The notes under the pieces were generated by a model. It was not told where the DNA came from, ran no database searches, and worked only from the letters and a program-made list of their open reading frames with translations. A DNA stretch of 64,000 nucleotides from Trematomus loennbergii (Eukaryota; Chordata; Actinopteri; Perciformes; Nototheniidae), in the NCBI GenBank assembly GCA_012861695.1, contig JAAOOA010000006.1:11760379-11824378 (forward strand), given 5' to 3'. Within the stretch, counting starts at the first letter, position 1; the number at the start of each line of letters is the position of its first letter. Shown here piece by piece: positions 13,166 through 28,600 of the stretch. The position numbers were made by a program, and so were the translations under genes.

Positions 13166-16100
13166 TTAAAAGAGGGCAGTTGTGAAATAGGTATGAGATT
13201 TTCTCGGAATGAAATATGCAGGTGATGTGTTTGTCAGTAAGGTACTTGTGAGTGCATTGTGAATGAGAAAATGAGGAGGCACAAGCAGCTGCTGTATTGT
13301 CTCTTGATGCATTGTTCAGCTGACCTGGAGATTCAAGGCCTTTCAGAGTAAAAGGAAGGACTTCTTAAAAGAGCCTGATTGAAGTCTGAAGTTGGTGCTG
13401 ACATTAGCTATTCGGTGTTTTTGAGCTAAGCAGAGGTTGACAGTTTGTGTCTGGGGGTCAAACCTGACAAGGACGTGGGTACGGTTCAGGGTCTGGACAG
13501 GAGGCTGGTTCACCGGGGCAAGAAATGTTTTTTGTTTTTTTTGAGGTCATGGAAGCATGCTCAACGTAAAAAGGATTGGCTACGGTCTGTAAAGGTAGAA
13601 AACGCTGATTTGAGGCGGACAGATGATTAAACGTTGTGATGGTGAGATTAGGGTAGTGGGGAGTCTGGGGGGTCCGTGGTACTGAGGAGCAGAGAGCTGG
13701 ACACTTGTCTGCTGGGTAGGGAGCTGGTGAAGGTCACGGAGAAGTGAAATATGGCTGTCAGGTAGAGGGGAAGAATAACACAGACTCTGTCCTTCCTGCC
13801 TTGCCACAAGAGCGTCTGGGTCCCCGCCGGCTGATACTGTGGGGTCATGGCCTGTACCACGCTGAGACCAGGTTCTCACACACATAAATACATAAAGATA
13901 AGACCATCATCCCATAAAAAACATTACTGGACAAAAAGAGTTTCTGCTGAATGTAAAATTAGATAAAGACAACGTTTGCTTTGAAGGACACAGTCATATC
14001 AACATTTAATTTTAGTTTCAGGAATTATTAAGAATGATGATAATAACAGGCAAATAAGTGAGTCACTTTCTAATGAAATAGCTATACCTTGCAAACATTT
14101 TCAGATTCATTTAAGATATCCTTGAAAATGTATAGTTTGAAATGCCAGTCACGTGTTATCATAATGCAAAAAACAAGAATGTTTGTTATTATATTATTTT
14201 TAGGCTTTACATTAAGTGAATACAAGTAATAGCAAAAGTTAAACTGAAGATGGACATTTTAGAATGAATCTAATCATTATTTATACTTCATGTATAACAA
14301 CAATAATAATCATAATTATTATCATTATTTTGTATAATTTTTATACTTGCAGAGACCTTTGCTCAAAGCCTCAAGAGTATTAATATGGCCTTTTTTCAGA
14401 CATGAGGTTGTGGTGATTGAAAGTTAAAAGACTTTGGCTCTGATTCTTCTATTGTTTGATCAGACAGTACAAGTCTTCAGCTCTTCATATTGGTCCTTAA
14501 TGAGACTCGCACGTAGGCCACTTCCCTTTGACCCCTGACATCCTCACGCTTGTCCCGCGGTTCCTCTTCGGAAAAGGAGGACTGAGTGCCGCGGAAACCT
14601 TAAAGAGGGAGTTAAGCTACAGCAACAGGACAGGAAGGCTCGAGAGAGAGGTGACTCATTTCTTTTTTCAAACATGGGCATCGGATCCTAAAATGCAACA
14701 ACAAACTTCCCGTCTGAGATGCTGCCAAATGCTGCATTATTTGTGCAGGCTGTGTGTGTGCAGTAACCTCTGAAAAATCACAAATTGCTGAATAATGATT
14801 ATGAAAATTATTCATTATAATTATAAATCCATTATAACAATAATAAATTAAATATAAATCCAGAAACATATCAGATATTTTTTGTAAAAGTCTTGTTTTG
14901 CCTATGTATAGAGCGTGTGAAATAACAGCATTCTTTTTATAACATGATATATTGTCAGTGGTCAAATCCATTTTCGCATTTGGTTAGGTCTGTCAGACAA
15001 AGTTGGACAGATGGCTTCAAAGTGCATTCTGTGTCTGGCGTTGAGATGTAAAACAAACCAACGTCCACAGCTTTCCAGATGATGGCTTCTTTATTCTGTT
15101 ATCATTGCTGTCTAACATGTCCAGTACCAACGATGCTTTGCACGGGTAATAACCAACACATTACGCATGAAGCATTAAAAGTCTGATCTTAAAATAGCAC
15201 CTGCACTGGAGCTGAAAACAGTCGGCTGACTGTTTCACAGCTCTATATAGGAAATAAATAAACAAAACAGGCCTGTAGCATGTTTGAAACCTAAATATAT
15301 TTGTGTTTAAGCCTTTGTATTATTGAACCTGCATTTTAGTATTATTATTTCTCATCAAAATAGGAAATAATAACTATCTATTTTGTAATAGAATAAAAAA
15401 AGCAATAATATCAGGGACCACTCAGACCACTGGCCTCGGTTAAATGAGTCTGCTGCCCTACATCAGATTACATTGATTTGTCCACATAATAAAACAGTAT
15501 CAGTCAGTGGCGCCTTAAGGTGTGAGCAGTTCGTACATTTGAGATTTATTTTTAAGACATTAAGACTGGACAATATTTGGAATTTTGCTTAACCATATTT
15601 GAAAGGTCTACTCATAATGAAACACTACTTAACCTTGCATTATGATAAGTGTGCATTTACTCTGCAGGTCAAGACCAGCTTTCAACATAATCTTACTGTT
15701 TTTTTAAGCACACAGAAAAATGTCTGTTGCAGTCTGGAACTTAAACACATTATTACATCAAAAAGATAAGAAAAAGACATTTCCTTTTTTCACTATGCAG
15801 TTGATGGATGTTGTCTCTAAATAAAATAAAATAAATTAAACTGCCTTTGACTACATTCTTTACAACAATTTCTCAACTTTGGGCATTTACATATTTATTT
15901 TAAATCAGCCAAAACATATCCACATTGAGCACAGATACATTTCTTTGAGTGTTTCGATAAATTAAATCAAACAAATAAAAAATAAGAAAGACTTTCACAA
16001 CATTGATTACCTATTTCAAAGTTTACAAAAAATATGAAATATTCGCATACATAATGACGGTGAGCAACTGAAGGACTAGTGTGAGTGAGTGCACGGTTTA

Positions 16101-16504
16101 CTAATAGATCCCTCTAGATGGCGTTAACATGCTTTGAGGGTGTGTGTATTATAAGGTTAAAACGGACAATTCACTGGAAAAGAAAATCATAATCACAGCA
16201 CTGTTATGTTGTTTCCTCCATAAAAAGCAACTTATCTTTACTTCATTGTTTTATGTCAGTAATGTGAACGGAATGTGTCTGGCACAGGCTGCAGCTGATA
16301 AGTTGCTTGTTGACAAAAGTTATTTTTAGTGCACAAGTGCAACATAGCATTGAAAAATACTGAAGTAATAATAAGTGATAGAAAACTAAATCAGAACTAA
16401 AAATGTAAAATGTGAATTATGTAGAATAACATAAAATATCTAATAAGTTATGAAACAATTCACAGATACAAATACATTTACATATAAAATAATCTAAAGC
16501 ATTA

Positions 16505-16621
<117 letters not shown>

Positions 16622-17572
16622 CGGGTCATTGCTCAGAGACACTTTGGTGTGCCTGTTGCCCTTTCACATATTTTCACATATCTGCTGCACTAAATGCTCA
16701 TAATTGATGCATCTGTTGGTCAGCTGGCAGCTCATGATTGGTCTAAAACGGTCCTGCGAAGAGAGAAGAGGGGGTGCATGAAGTAGAGCCTCACAGACCC
16801 TTATATCTAATAATTTGGGGTCCCAGGCTCCATGGCTGTGTGGTCCTGAGCAGACACAGCAGGCTCAGTGAAAAGCGTCCCCCCCCACACCTCTGGGACA
16901 GAAACAACATTCATTCTGTGGATCAAATAGCAGCATAACGCTCTAGTCGACATCGGATCTCATTACGGCACAAACGCACTGTTGTGTCACTCAATATCTA
17001 ACAGAGACAACTATTTAGACAACTTACAAGGTCAGTGTCACCACCAGAGTGTAGAAACACGTTCACCTTGTGAGCTATTTCAACCAGTGGATTGTATGCT
17101 CAGTTTTTGACAGTCAATTATATTTAAAAAAAAGAAAAAGAAATGCATAAGCAATGACATGTATATTTTTTTGTGTGTTTTTTTTTTTAATAGAGCAAAT
17201 TATATATTGCTGGTGTTTCTCATGTGTCAATGTAATTCCTTTATCTATATATAGAAAGAGCAATAGAATATAATCCTGAGGCATCCAGAGATGGAATAAA
17301 AGCCAAGGGGATCTGAGTGATTGCTGCTATAAAACGTCTCCCAGGCCTTGTAGAGCAGTAAAGGACAAAGAGAGATAGTCGGACAGGCCTGTTCTCAGGC
17401 TGCAAACAGGCGTCTGGCTGACTTCAAGACAACTCTGTTTCTCTCCCTCTTTTTCCATTTTTATTTTTCCTGTCCCTCTATTTACCCTCAACCCTCTTTT
17501 TGAGTTGACTTACCGTGTTTCACTTTGTAGAAAGCAACAACGTTGGTCTGACAGGGCTATTTAAGGCTCTGC

Positions 17573-17644
17573 ATGTGTGCGTGTGTGTGTGTGTGTGGGT
17601 GCGTGCGTGCGTGCGTGCGTGCGTGTGTGTGTGTGTGTGTGTGT
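17573..17644. repeat. (GT)n/(GTGC)n microsatellite
   Basis: A GT tract with a central GTGC tetranucleotide run of about five units. Confidence 0.95.
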
Positions 17645-17835
17645 TTGTTGGAGGGGGTTGAGGCAGGAGTCTGGGGAAACAGTAACCAGAGAGTATCCCT
17701 GATGTGTCGGATGGGGTCACAGAGGATCGGGGGTCTTCTGTGACCCATCACGGAGCAGAGCGGTCGACAGGGAGTTCTTATCACGCGCACTGTCATTCAC
17801 AAATCAACTGCTCCACACAACCACACTCACGAACG

Positions 17836-17958
<123 letters not shown>

Positions 17959-20695
17959 AACGACTTGCACTAACACACACGCACGCACATGCATGCTAAG
18001 CATTGACAGACTTTACTCATGAGTTTCTGTATAAGCATCTGTTGACACCACATATATCATGTGCAAAAACTTTACTGTCCAACCTTTATTTGTTACTCAT
18101 CCAGCTTCCATTTAGAGGAGACCCAAACACACATGCAACCATGTGAAGATAAAAACATGCATATGCATTCAGACAAACAAAAACATCGATTGACGTCATG
18201 ATAAAAAATGATGGGGTGTTAACAGGTCATTTATATTAAACTGAAAATAAATCTGAGGCTGAATTGTGTGCTGCACGTCACTTCAATATCAAGGTAAACA
18301 GATACATTTTCAAAGTTTCCAAATCTGAGTTTTTCTTCACATGCAAAAGCTGTCAAGAGTTAGATGAATTATGATTCACAGCCATTAAATCTAAATTTAC
18401 CAGCATTCCTGTGCAATCATTATGGGCAAAGTGGATTAATGCTCATGTGGGTGAGTGTTCAAGTACTTCAATTCTAGTACTGTGTTTGTTTTGTGTCTTT
18501 CTCTGCCTCTTTGGCGTGTGTGTGTTTGTGTGAGCGGTTGGGGGAGCAGCACACTATGGGGATAATTCATGTTCAGCTCTCAGAGAGGTCTCAAATGTCT
18601 GTTTTCCTGACGTGTGATCCATAAATATTTGAAGTGGAAAGGGCTGCGCTGCGTTGTAGGACAAATCTAATTAACCCAGAACTTCCTCAGGGTTCTTCCG
18701 TCTGGAGGGCTGCGTGGGTGTCTCTTACAACCCGAACCCACCTCCCTAAAAGGGTCTGACTCCTCATTTCAGCCACTGAAACTTTGATACATCAATCAAT
18801 CACCTATTAAAAACACAATGTTGGTAAAGGAGAGCATGAATAATTATTGTGCTTGTTTTTTCTTTTACATTGCAGATTTTATATTTGTTTTTTAATAATA
18901 AATATCCTTTCTACATTCTGAAATGTACTTGAAAAACAATGTGGGTACACATGCAGAATAGGGAATTTGGTTGAACGAATACAGATTGTTGATATAAACA
19001 TGAACTTATTTAAAAGTTAGTGCAGAAAAAGCAACATGTTGCATTTTGACACAGCTGCCCAAAAGATGATAGCCTGCATTTAGAGTGTTGCCACTGTGTG
19101 TGTAAAAAAAGACAGAGGCAACCATATGATCAGAGAGTACCTTTTATTCTGTCATTCTTTTCTGTTTCTCGTCAGACAGGATATAGAGTTCAAATTATGA
19201 CTCTTGGTACTGTTTTTCACTCCAGGCAATGTTTAGTACACAACTACAGTAGCCTATGATTCAGTGCATTATACATCTCTTTCGTCTCTGTTCTCAATCT
19301 GACCTGGGCAGGAAATACAGTGCCTCTGAAACACTAAAGTGCTGCTGATTCTGAGATAGTCCGCCATCCTTTCAGCCAGATGAGACATGAGGCCTCTTCT
19401 CCTTAAAACCAACGCTAGAACATCCAAATGAAAAGATGGCTTGGGTGAGGATGTAGGGAATGAAAAGCCGTGAGTGGATTTCATTCCTGAGGCCTGGGGT
19501 TGGTGATTTCATTAGAGCGCACCACACTATTAGAGCCGCCTCAGTTTGCTTTGCACTCGCTTCCAGCCTCACATTTCCATAATGCAGCAGCGGATTCAGT
19601 TTCACACGAGAGAGCCACGCTCAAAACCATTTCCGCCGTAAACCGCTCGCTAAGTTATTATACATTTTCACAATAAATACAAAGGGAAATGCGGCCAGAG
19701 ACTTGTTAGAGGAGGTTAGCTCCAAAGCCACGTCAACCCACACGGCGTTCATGTTTGCACAGTTTCATGTGTCAACTATGTGATGCAAAAGCAATACCGT
19801 CCCTCTTAAGTATATGTTCCACATTTTCTTTAAGCTTTAACAACAACACTGACAGCCATATGACAATGTATTTGGCAGCTCCACAAGTTGAAATAAGGTG
19901 AATAAAGGTGTCGTACTATAACATGTATATGTCTTCAAATAAAAGATCAACAAGTCAGCTACAGGAGGAGTTAGGCCTCACATTCAACCAATGAGATCTG
20001 CTTGGGTGTACACTCTCAAACGTGCCAGCAGTTATTAGACACACAGACGGACGGCTAACGCCTGCTCCAGATGTTCCAGCATAAGCAGCAAGAGGGAATT
20101 GGATGAGACCTTGAATTAAAAAGCATCACACACTGAGCATATAGTGCACTTCCTCTGTGCCCCTTAGAAGTGCGATTCCATTACACTGCATACCACCAAC
20201 AGTGGACCGCTGAGGCAGGATAATGAGAAGGGCCAATTAGGAGCTGGACTTTCAGAACAATACGGTCTTTATCATCATTTTGCAGTAGCATTTGCAGAGC
20301 CAAGTGTGTGTTCATAGTTAAAGCTGCTTTTGGAATAGAGCCAGTGATTAAATACTTCATTTTTATACAAATGGAGGAATCTGATTGTAGATCAGAGGCA
20401 ATTTTTTTTTTGTTTGCAGGATTTAATGTTTCTATTTCATTCTTCAACTGAATTATATTTCAAAAGTAAATACTGTACGTTGTACGTCTCATATAATTCA
20501 CAGTTACTGTACAGATAAATATTTTTACATTATTGAGCTCAAGAGCTTATAAAATATGACTCTTTACTTTACATAAAAAATACCCACAATACAGTACTTA
20601 AACTGGTCAAAACATTAAAATGCTCATTATGAAAATCAACCCTTTGTTCGTGGCAATTTCTCCTCATCCTCTCCGTTTCGTACACACCTAATTAA

Positions 20696-20714
20696 ACACA
20701 CACACGCACGCACG

Positions 20715-20779
<65 letters not shown>
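20696..20779. repeat. (AC)n microsatellite with GCAC units
   Basis: About 84 bp, with CACG variants at its left end. Confidence 0.97.
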
Positions 20780-20781
<2 letters not shown>

Positions 20782-21845
20782 AAATATCATTAATGATGTG
20801 ATTGTCAGAGTCTTAGTTCTCTTCCTTAATTTATACATATTTGATGGTATAAAGTTCACAAGAAATCACTGGAGTTTGTGCATTCTGTTTTACATTTAAC
20901 TTTTTTTGCATAAAGGGTCAAAGACAGAAGTGCAAGGCCATTTATGCTTTTCTGAGCTGTGATGCTAATGAAAGGCTACTTCACGTAACAAATGAGACAT
21001 TACAAAGAGTTGTTTAGTCTCAGTGGTTGTTTAGTGCAGACCACCTCAGGCTCTGAATGACAGACAGAGAGAGATTTGGTTTGGGGTGAGTGTTTTCTTA
21101 TGCCTCTACAATCCCTTGTGGCAGCAATCACCCTTGTCATTTACTCAGTATTTATTATTAATCTCATATATGTCCTACAGTAAGAAAAATGAATAGCCTT
21201 TTCTCTATACACTTCACTTGTCGTAGCCAAAGAGATACATTAATAATAGTGCCAGCTCACAAAGATCTACAAGTTAATATACTTCAGGCTTTACACAGTA
21301 TACTGTATGAGTTGGGATTTACAATAAATTGCATCCTGGCAATGTTTCCACACCATTGTGACATTATTGACATTTGTGGTGAACAATCAGTCGAGGGGGA
21401 ACAAATTGAGGTTCTCAGCTTAGACAGAACGGAGCAACAACTGACTCATCTGATACCCCAATTAATACACCCCAAGAAGGAGAAAATAGTCTATAAGTGG
21501 TGCTGTATTTAAGTTAATTTGTCAGATAAAATAAGCTGAAAAACATCATGTATGAACCGGATGAGCTGACAACCATCAAAGAATGTCTTTGAAGATAGTA
21601 TAATTATTTAACTAGTTGTTGAAAACTATACCCTAATGGATAAAAAACTGATTTGTGGAGTTTTAAGCCTCTCAATAATAGCTCCCCTCTTCCCCCTTCT
21701 CCGTCATTTGGTCTTATCTAGGTTGGAGTGCTTGATGGTGAGACAGTGTAAGATCATGGAGGGAAATAGAGAACATGCAAGCCATGTCGCCAAGTCAGAT
21801 AAGAGACTACTCAGAGTGTGTGTCTATGTTTAAGTGCAATTTTAC

Positions 21846-21880
21846 GTGTGTGTGTGTGTGTGTGTGTGAGTGTGTGTGTA
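21846..21880. repeat. short (GT)n microsatellite
   Basis: About 35 bp of GT with one GA interruption. Confidence 0.9.
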
Positions 21881-22260
21881 TGGCGTAGAAGAGTCTGGGT
21901 CTCTGATTGCCTTTGCTAGGCTTCCCACATTAAAGTGGCCTCTGCCTCAGGGAAGAGATTCCTGGCTGCATGGCAAAATGGAGAGGGGTGGGGAATACGG
22001 CAAGGAAAAGATATGGGAGAAGGGAGTAAAATGGGAGGGTAGGGGCATTTAGGTGAAAAGGAGCTGCCAAAACAACTCCCAGGCTTCATCTGGCCTGCAT
22101 CCAACTGTCCGACACACACTTGTTCGTTCTCTCTTTCTCTTAACAAACACACAAATACATGCAGCTTCGCCCCCACCACATGTTCCTGAGTGCGGACCGC
22201 ACAGGGGGTAGCCCCTAACCTCCCTGCCCCCATATCCCGTTCCTCTCTTCCCCCTCTCAG

Positions 22261-22490
22261 CTTTAATTGAGAAGACAAATGGATCTTTCAGAGCCCACTA
22301 CCACGCCACCATACATCAGTCATGACAATGTTAGCTTTATAGCGGCGGGCTTGCCGTGAGCCGAACCATATGTTAGGCCCGCGCCACCCGCACGAGCAAA
22401 CACCTCAATACCATGCTAATGGCGCCCCAGTAATTGCCTGTTGTTTTATTATTAAAGGTAATTTAGGCCCTAATGGAATTCATTGAACAT
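22261..22490. promoter_or_regulatory. candidate conserved non-coding element with homeodomain-type cores
   Basis: A GC-rich, CpG-containing block (GCGGCGGGC, GGCCCGCGCC) is followed by CTAATGGCGCC, GTAATTGCC, TTATTATTAAAGG and CCCTAATGG, plus a GCAAACA forkhead-like core. Such dense mixed composition stands out from the AT-rich, repeat-rich flanks. Conservation was not tested. Confidence 0.35.
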
Positions 22491-25404
22491 TGTGCGTCGA
22501 CCCCACCCAGACCTCAGTGTGTGGAGAGCACGCTTCTTTACCACGGACATCAAGAATCCCTTTTATCCCTCACGAAATAAAATAGAGTTCTTCATGATGA
22601 ATCAACAGAGAGCAAGATACCACTCACTTTTAATTGCTAGCCTCTCACTAGCCTCTGTGAGACCATTTTTGTATTACAACATCAGTTTAACACTCCTGTG
22701 TCCTCTTCATATTGTCAAATAAATAGGTATTCTTAACAATACAAAAATAAAAAGCGTGTTGCGCTTTTGAAAGAAAATTGTTTTTCTGTTTGCAGTCAGT
22801 AACTTCAGCATGTAAAATCTATGAATCTCTTGGGCGCAATGCTCACATAAAATAGTTGTTTTTGTCAAAATAGATGTTCAAATGTTCTTCTCAAGGCAAC
22901 CCCATGGTCATTTTTTTTCAATTTAAGTAAATAAGTTAGACAAATTCTTCACTTACCGAGCAGAATAACTGGCACTGACAGTGTTTTGTGAGATACGACA
23001 GAAGACTGCATGTACCCAATGCCCCCAAATTTTACACATATTAGTGCTTGTCACAAGTACAACCCGATCAGTTCAACAAGATTATTTCACAGCTGTGTAA
23101 ACTGAATGCCAGCAAGACATGGCCCAATCTGGGAAACTCTAAATCTATAATGTATAATCAAACAACATGAATCAGTTGTGCTTTACAGTCTAACAAATAT
23201 GATCTCAACTGTGCTTTAGTACTAAGGATGAAGCTCCTTCCATCTTTCGGATGATACACTGATACTTAGTCAAATTTATATTTATGTGCAGAGCACAACA
23301 GGGGTAGTTCTGGGGAATCTAGTGTGAACATTCACAGCAAATGTTCATAAAGCTATCAGTAATTTAGAATTACATCAACATAAGAAGCCCAAATCTACAT
23401 TACAGGCCAGCAGGAATAAATGCTTACTCAGTCGCATTGTAATTAACAAAAATTGACCTGTGTTTGCCTGTGCATGAGAAACACTGATTGCAGATGAGCT
23501 TGTAGTTTTCATGACGTCATTTCATCGCAGTGTCCAGAATCTGCTCCATATTCATATGAGTGGGCAGAAACAGGCCCTAAAGCCTGATTTATGAAGGGCT
23601 AGATACAGAGTTATGGGAATGTGATAACTCTGAAATACAGTACAGCTGTAAAAGAGCATGATGGATTGAATAAAATAAGTCCATCTCAAGGAAAAGCAGA
23701 TCCTCCTTAGACGTGAGATGTCACATAGATATCCACACACTGAGATTTACTAATGTGCTGTGACATTATGTTGACTGTTCAACCCTTGTCAGTAAAAGGT
23801 CATTTATAAAACCCATATAACTTACTGAGATCTCCAATGTGTTTTAAGTTATTTCATCTTATTTACCACTGATATATCTCTCAACATTACACAATTTAAT
23901 GTACCTTTTCCTTCACTTCTTACCAATTTCTACATCTCTGTGTCAGTTTTATTGTTTCCCAACACAGGAAGCCAGTGTGGTATCCTGGGATCATCTGAGT
24001 CTGTGTGATCATTATTGCTCTTCTTCCTGTGCCTTGCTCCCATGCCTGGTGTCCAGCATGCCTATCCTCTGACTGGACTTACTCTCATCTGGGGCCAAAA
24101 ACACCAAAATAACAATCTTCCCTCCCCTCCTTTGCTCATTCTTACACTTGGTTCTTTTCCACAGTCTTTTAGCAAGCCACATGTGACACTGCATTTTGTC
24201 ATGTCATTGTTAAAAGCTGTAACCCACAGCTTTGTAGATTATGTTTCTGTTCTATGACACTAGACTTCTATTGATTTGTCTTTGTCTCGCCATCACTGCT
24301 TCATCTCGTTCTCTCGCTCCCTCATGTCTCTCTTTTTCTCTTTCTCTCTCTGTCTCTGTCTTGTTCCCATCAGCATGTGAACATTAGCCAGGGTTTTTAT
24401 CAGAGGGCTTCCAGCAGAGCTCCAACAGGCCTTCCCAGGAGAGGAGGCTACAGGAAGTCGTAGGATGATAAAACTGGGCCATTACTGGGCCAGTACAGGA
24501 CCCCAGGGTTCATTACCCCCCCTCCTCCTAATCTTACTCTGTGACTGCGGCACAACATAATCCTGAACACACCTCAAAGTCATTACATTATCAATCTGTG
24601 CCAGTTTGTCATTCACATGGAGTTTTGGCCTGAAGTTGTGCTATGTCACTGGATAAAAAAAAAAGTAACCTCACAGTCTGGATGACTTTATTTCACTTTT
24701 TGGACTATTTGAAGTAATACAATCTGAGATAAGGGAAATCTTAGATGCCAGTTACCGGGCTAGATAAACACATTTAAAGAAGGCGTTTTGCACTTAATGT
24801 GAGAACATTGAAAAGCTGCTAATGAGAATGTTACTAGAGGATAGGAGGAAAGAATAAAGGTAATTTAGTTTTTAACAAGTCGGAAAAAAGTGAATGATTC
24901 CTGAGCCTTTAGCTATTAATCAGCACTCTGCCAGGCCCTGAGAGTGGGCGCAAGGCGGACATAAGAATAAAAACAGCTGTCTCTGAGGTGACGTCACAGC
25001 CTTGAACCCCACTGATGTAGCTCCCAAGAATAGTACACAGAAACATGGAGCTGCAGCTCTTGGATAGTAACCTGGGGATACAGAGAATTAATTGGCAGCG
25101 TTAAACTTGTGGAAGGGATGACAGCTGATAGAGAGAGCAGCTGGAAATGACAGCAACACCAGAGCTCAGCACCATGTAGCATTCAGCAGCAAGAGTGACA
25201 GAGAGCAGCAAAGAAATTACAAATGTAAGAAACTCAGGGATAGCAAGGCATGTTATTCATTATTTTAAAGAATGACCAGGAAAAGATTACATTAATTTAA
25301 GCAATTTGTGTTCTCAAACAAATGAAAATACACTTATTCACTCTCTTTGGTTGGAGTTAGATGAGTTGATGAATACCAATATCTCTACAGTATGAAGCTA
25401 CGTA

Positions 25405-25600
25405 AAGCTGTCTGCTAGCTTAGCTTAGCTGGAAACAATGGAAAATAGCTAGCCTGGCTCTATCCAGTATCTATAAAGTTTACTTATTAACATGTCATTT
25501 TTCCTTTGACAATCTTTAATCTCTTTACTTTTGGACAGAGCCAGGCAAAGCAATTTCCCGCAGTTTACAGATGTTGTGCTTAGCTTAGCTGCTGTTGGTT
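25405..25600. mobile_element. degenerate teleost palindromic repeat (GCTTAGCTTAGC type)
   Basis: GCTAGCTTAGCTTAGCTGGA at the left, followed by GCTAGCCTGGCTCTATCC, is mirrored at the right by GACAGAGCCAGGCAAAGC and GTGCTTAGCTTAGCTGC. The order and spacing match a frequent foldback-like repeat in teleost, especially percomorph, genomes. It is an old, diverged copy. Confidence 0.65.
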
Positions 25601-28600
25601 GTAAACTCATCCTGTCATCCTGTATAGCGCCAAAACACAACAAACCGAAAAACCTATTTTGCAAAATGTTGAAGTGACTATGACGTATACAGACACAGGC
25701 TACAACATTTTCATTTCAGTTCACCAGAATAACCCTTTTTTATAGTAAATAGGTCTATAAAATGTTTCTTGTTGCTTCCGACATTCCTCTGCCAATCCAG
25801 ATAGAGCAGCCAAATGACCCTGATGCTCTTGGGACCCTCTGTTCCTTTCCCCACTCATACCAGCAGATCAGCCCAGCTAGTTTCCTTATCTGTTCCCCAC
25901 TCAATTACTCTGAGCTGCAGCAAGCATTTGAAGCCTCAGACAAGCAGCCTAGAGGTTACGGTGGGCTGAACTGGAGGAGGCACAGGCTGCTGATGGACTT
26001 TTAACCCTCCTTTTACAGAGATAATAAATGACAGGATGGGTTGTAGTGGCTCAAAGGTTCAGTAAACTAATTTCACTGATAAATATGTAGAAGTGTTTGT
26101 TTGTTTAAAAAGCATAACGTTGATAAGAAGTTGTTGTTTTATTTCATCTGCTGGTATGGCTTGTATTATATTATATTTTTGATAATTGTAATATTTGCTG
26201 CTTTGTAACATGACATTTGATAAAGAAAAAAGGTTGGTGGTTGGGTTGAAGTTTTGAACAATGTCTTACACATTTTACTCCCTCAGCTTTCCTGTTGAGA
26301 TGTAGTTCCCAGCGAAGTCTGACAAATAATGTTTGACAAGTTTTAGAATAAATCAATTATATTAAAGAAAATCTATCTTCAACTGCCTTAATAAAATGTG
26401 TATCCTGGTAGTGTTTTTGACATTGAAGGGATTGAGTCTCTGTGTGTCTGCCTTCCAAACAGAGATGAGAGAGGTGTAGAGAAAAAGAGGTTGGACCGAG
26501 AGAATGTGACTGTGGTAGATAAAGGGGAGTAAAGCACGGAGCGCTTCACTCTCCTCTTGTCTGTGACTCTGGGTCTGCGGGATGTTTCCCTCCTTTTAAG
26601 GCAGCGTGGATGTTCTGCTTTTTCAGCAGAGTAGCCAGAGAGTACAATGTAGTAGGATATATCCAAGGAGCCATATCTTAATCTTCCATCACACATGTCC
26701 TTCTTAAACACACACAAATGTCTGCTGTGATATTTTTTACTGCCAAGAATTGTAATTCCTTTTAATTTGACCATTGAAGCCGCTTTATAATTTCCTTGCC
26801 CTTTAACTTCTTACCTCAATGCAATTTTCATCATTACATGTGTCTTCACCTTTGAATCTTAGACTGTGTTTGTACCACTAACATGGGAAATCAGGTGTGA
26901 TTCTACTATTCTGTCATGTTATCTATCATCAACTGTTAAAGACTTATCTCTCTGTCAGCACTCGGCTGTTCCATATTAGCTATCACACTCTCAGTGACAG
27001 GGTCTCCTCACCTGTCTGTCCATCACGGCCAAGACGCTCAGTGGCATCACTTGGTGTTTGTATGTTTATCAGTAATTACAGGGGAGGTGTTGAAACTGAA
27101 ACCAGCTGTGAGCTTCTCAAGCTCAGCCTTCAGTCAGCTGACAAGAGTCTGACAGGGGGCTTGATGACAGCGAGTGAGGTAAACCTCTTCAATATGTCTG
27201 CAGGTCACACTATCCTGTATTATTTCACACTGCTAAGATTATATTCTGTCTCATAAAGTAATAATCAGTGCAGATGAAGTGATATGCACGTGGGAAGTTT
27301 TTTATATAAAGCACAGGGTCAGCTGGAGCTGGAGGGATTCGATACTGAGCTCAAGGACACAGCGGAGCAGATCATTACTGACATAAGGGTCTGCACCAGA
27401 AGCCCTTTGGTGGAAGGGTGGTCTTTCCACTCACTGCACCACTCTGCCAATTTAAATTCCATCAATCGAGAAACATTTAAGAAAGACTTTGTTGTAGGTT
27501 TTTGTATATGTGCATGTAGGTCTCATGTGCATGTGTGCAGAAATCCTAACTTCTCCGCTCTTTATTTTTCTTCATGTGTGTTCCACGTGTTCCAGCCACA
27601 TTTCTGCAAATATTTATACCGGGTGTAAAAGGCTCTTGATCTCTCTCCCCTGTTTACTCTCCTGTTCTTTCTCTGGGCCGACTCTCACACTGACCTTTTT
27701 TCATCCTGACCGGGAGTGACAGGAGGGAGGGGACAAAGAGTCAGGGGGCAGAAAAAGAGCAAGTGAGTACAGAGTGAGGTCAGAGGGAAGAGAGGGAGTG
27801 AGGAGAAAGCCTTTGGTGGGGAGAGAGAGAAGCCTGTAGTGAGAGAGGAGTGAGCAGGGAAGCGGGAGGAGAGCGTTCAGCGTGATGGATGACTTGTCAT
27901 CTTATAAAAATCAAAAGCCCAATCTACCAAAGCCCTCTTTTACCAAAAGCACACAATGCAGTCGTGCAAGGAGGCCCATTGGGCTAATTGTAGAGTAATT
28001 TGACATCTGTTGACGTCTGAAAACGTGTTAGCTACTATACTGAGAGCGAGAGAGAGAGGGTGGTGTTGTAATGATCCCTGCTTGATTTCCAAATGAGGCA
28101 CATGCTGCTGACCAAGCAAGGGTGCACACGCCTCTGAAATGAGAACAAAACACAGATCTAGTTACAGGACAAAGTATCACATTTGTGGTCTTTGTCATCA
28201 GCTCGGCTGCATTTAGTTTGATCAATGGGGTTTGTGTAATGATATTTAGCCTGAAACATGAAGTGATGCGATGCTAAATCTGGGTGGGCTATTGAACATT
28301 ATTAAGTAACACTGGCTTTAACCATGATCTGAAAGCCTCATCTATGAATAAAAAAGTATTTTTCCATATCAGTAATGGATGTTATTTTACAACTATCAAC
28401 AGCTGGATGCCATAAAAGGTGACACATCACTCATGCAATATTATGTATTTTGGAGATACCTGTCATCAGATACATTGGGCATTTTTTTAAACAAACTGTT
28501 AAATCATTACAATCTCAGTAACATAGAAAACACATCTGCTGTCAAGACTGCATTAGAAAAGCTAATTTGTAGATTATATTTTAACAATGAAGTTTCAGAG

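Noticed and set aside
21189..21512. 107-codon open frame with ordinary amino-acid composition
   Set aside because: No recognised family, no conserved motif, and no splice partner; insufficient to call a gene.
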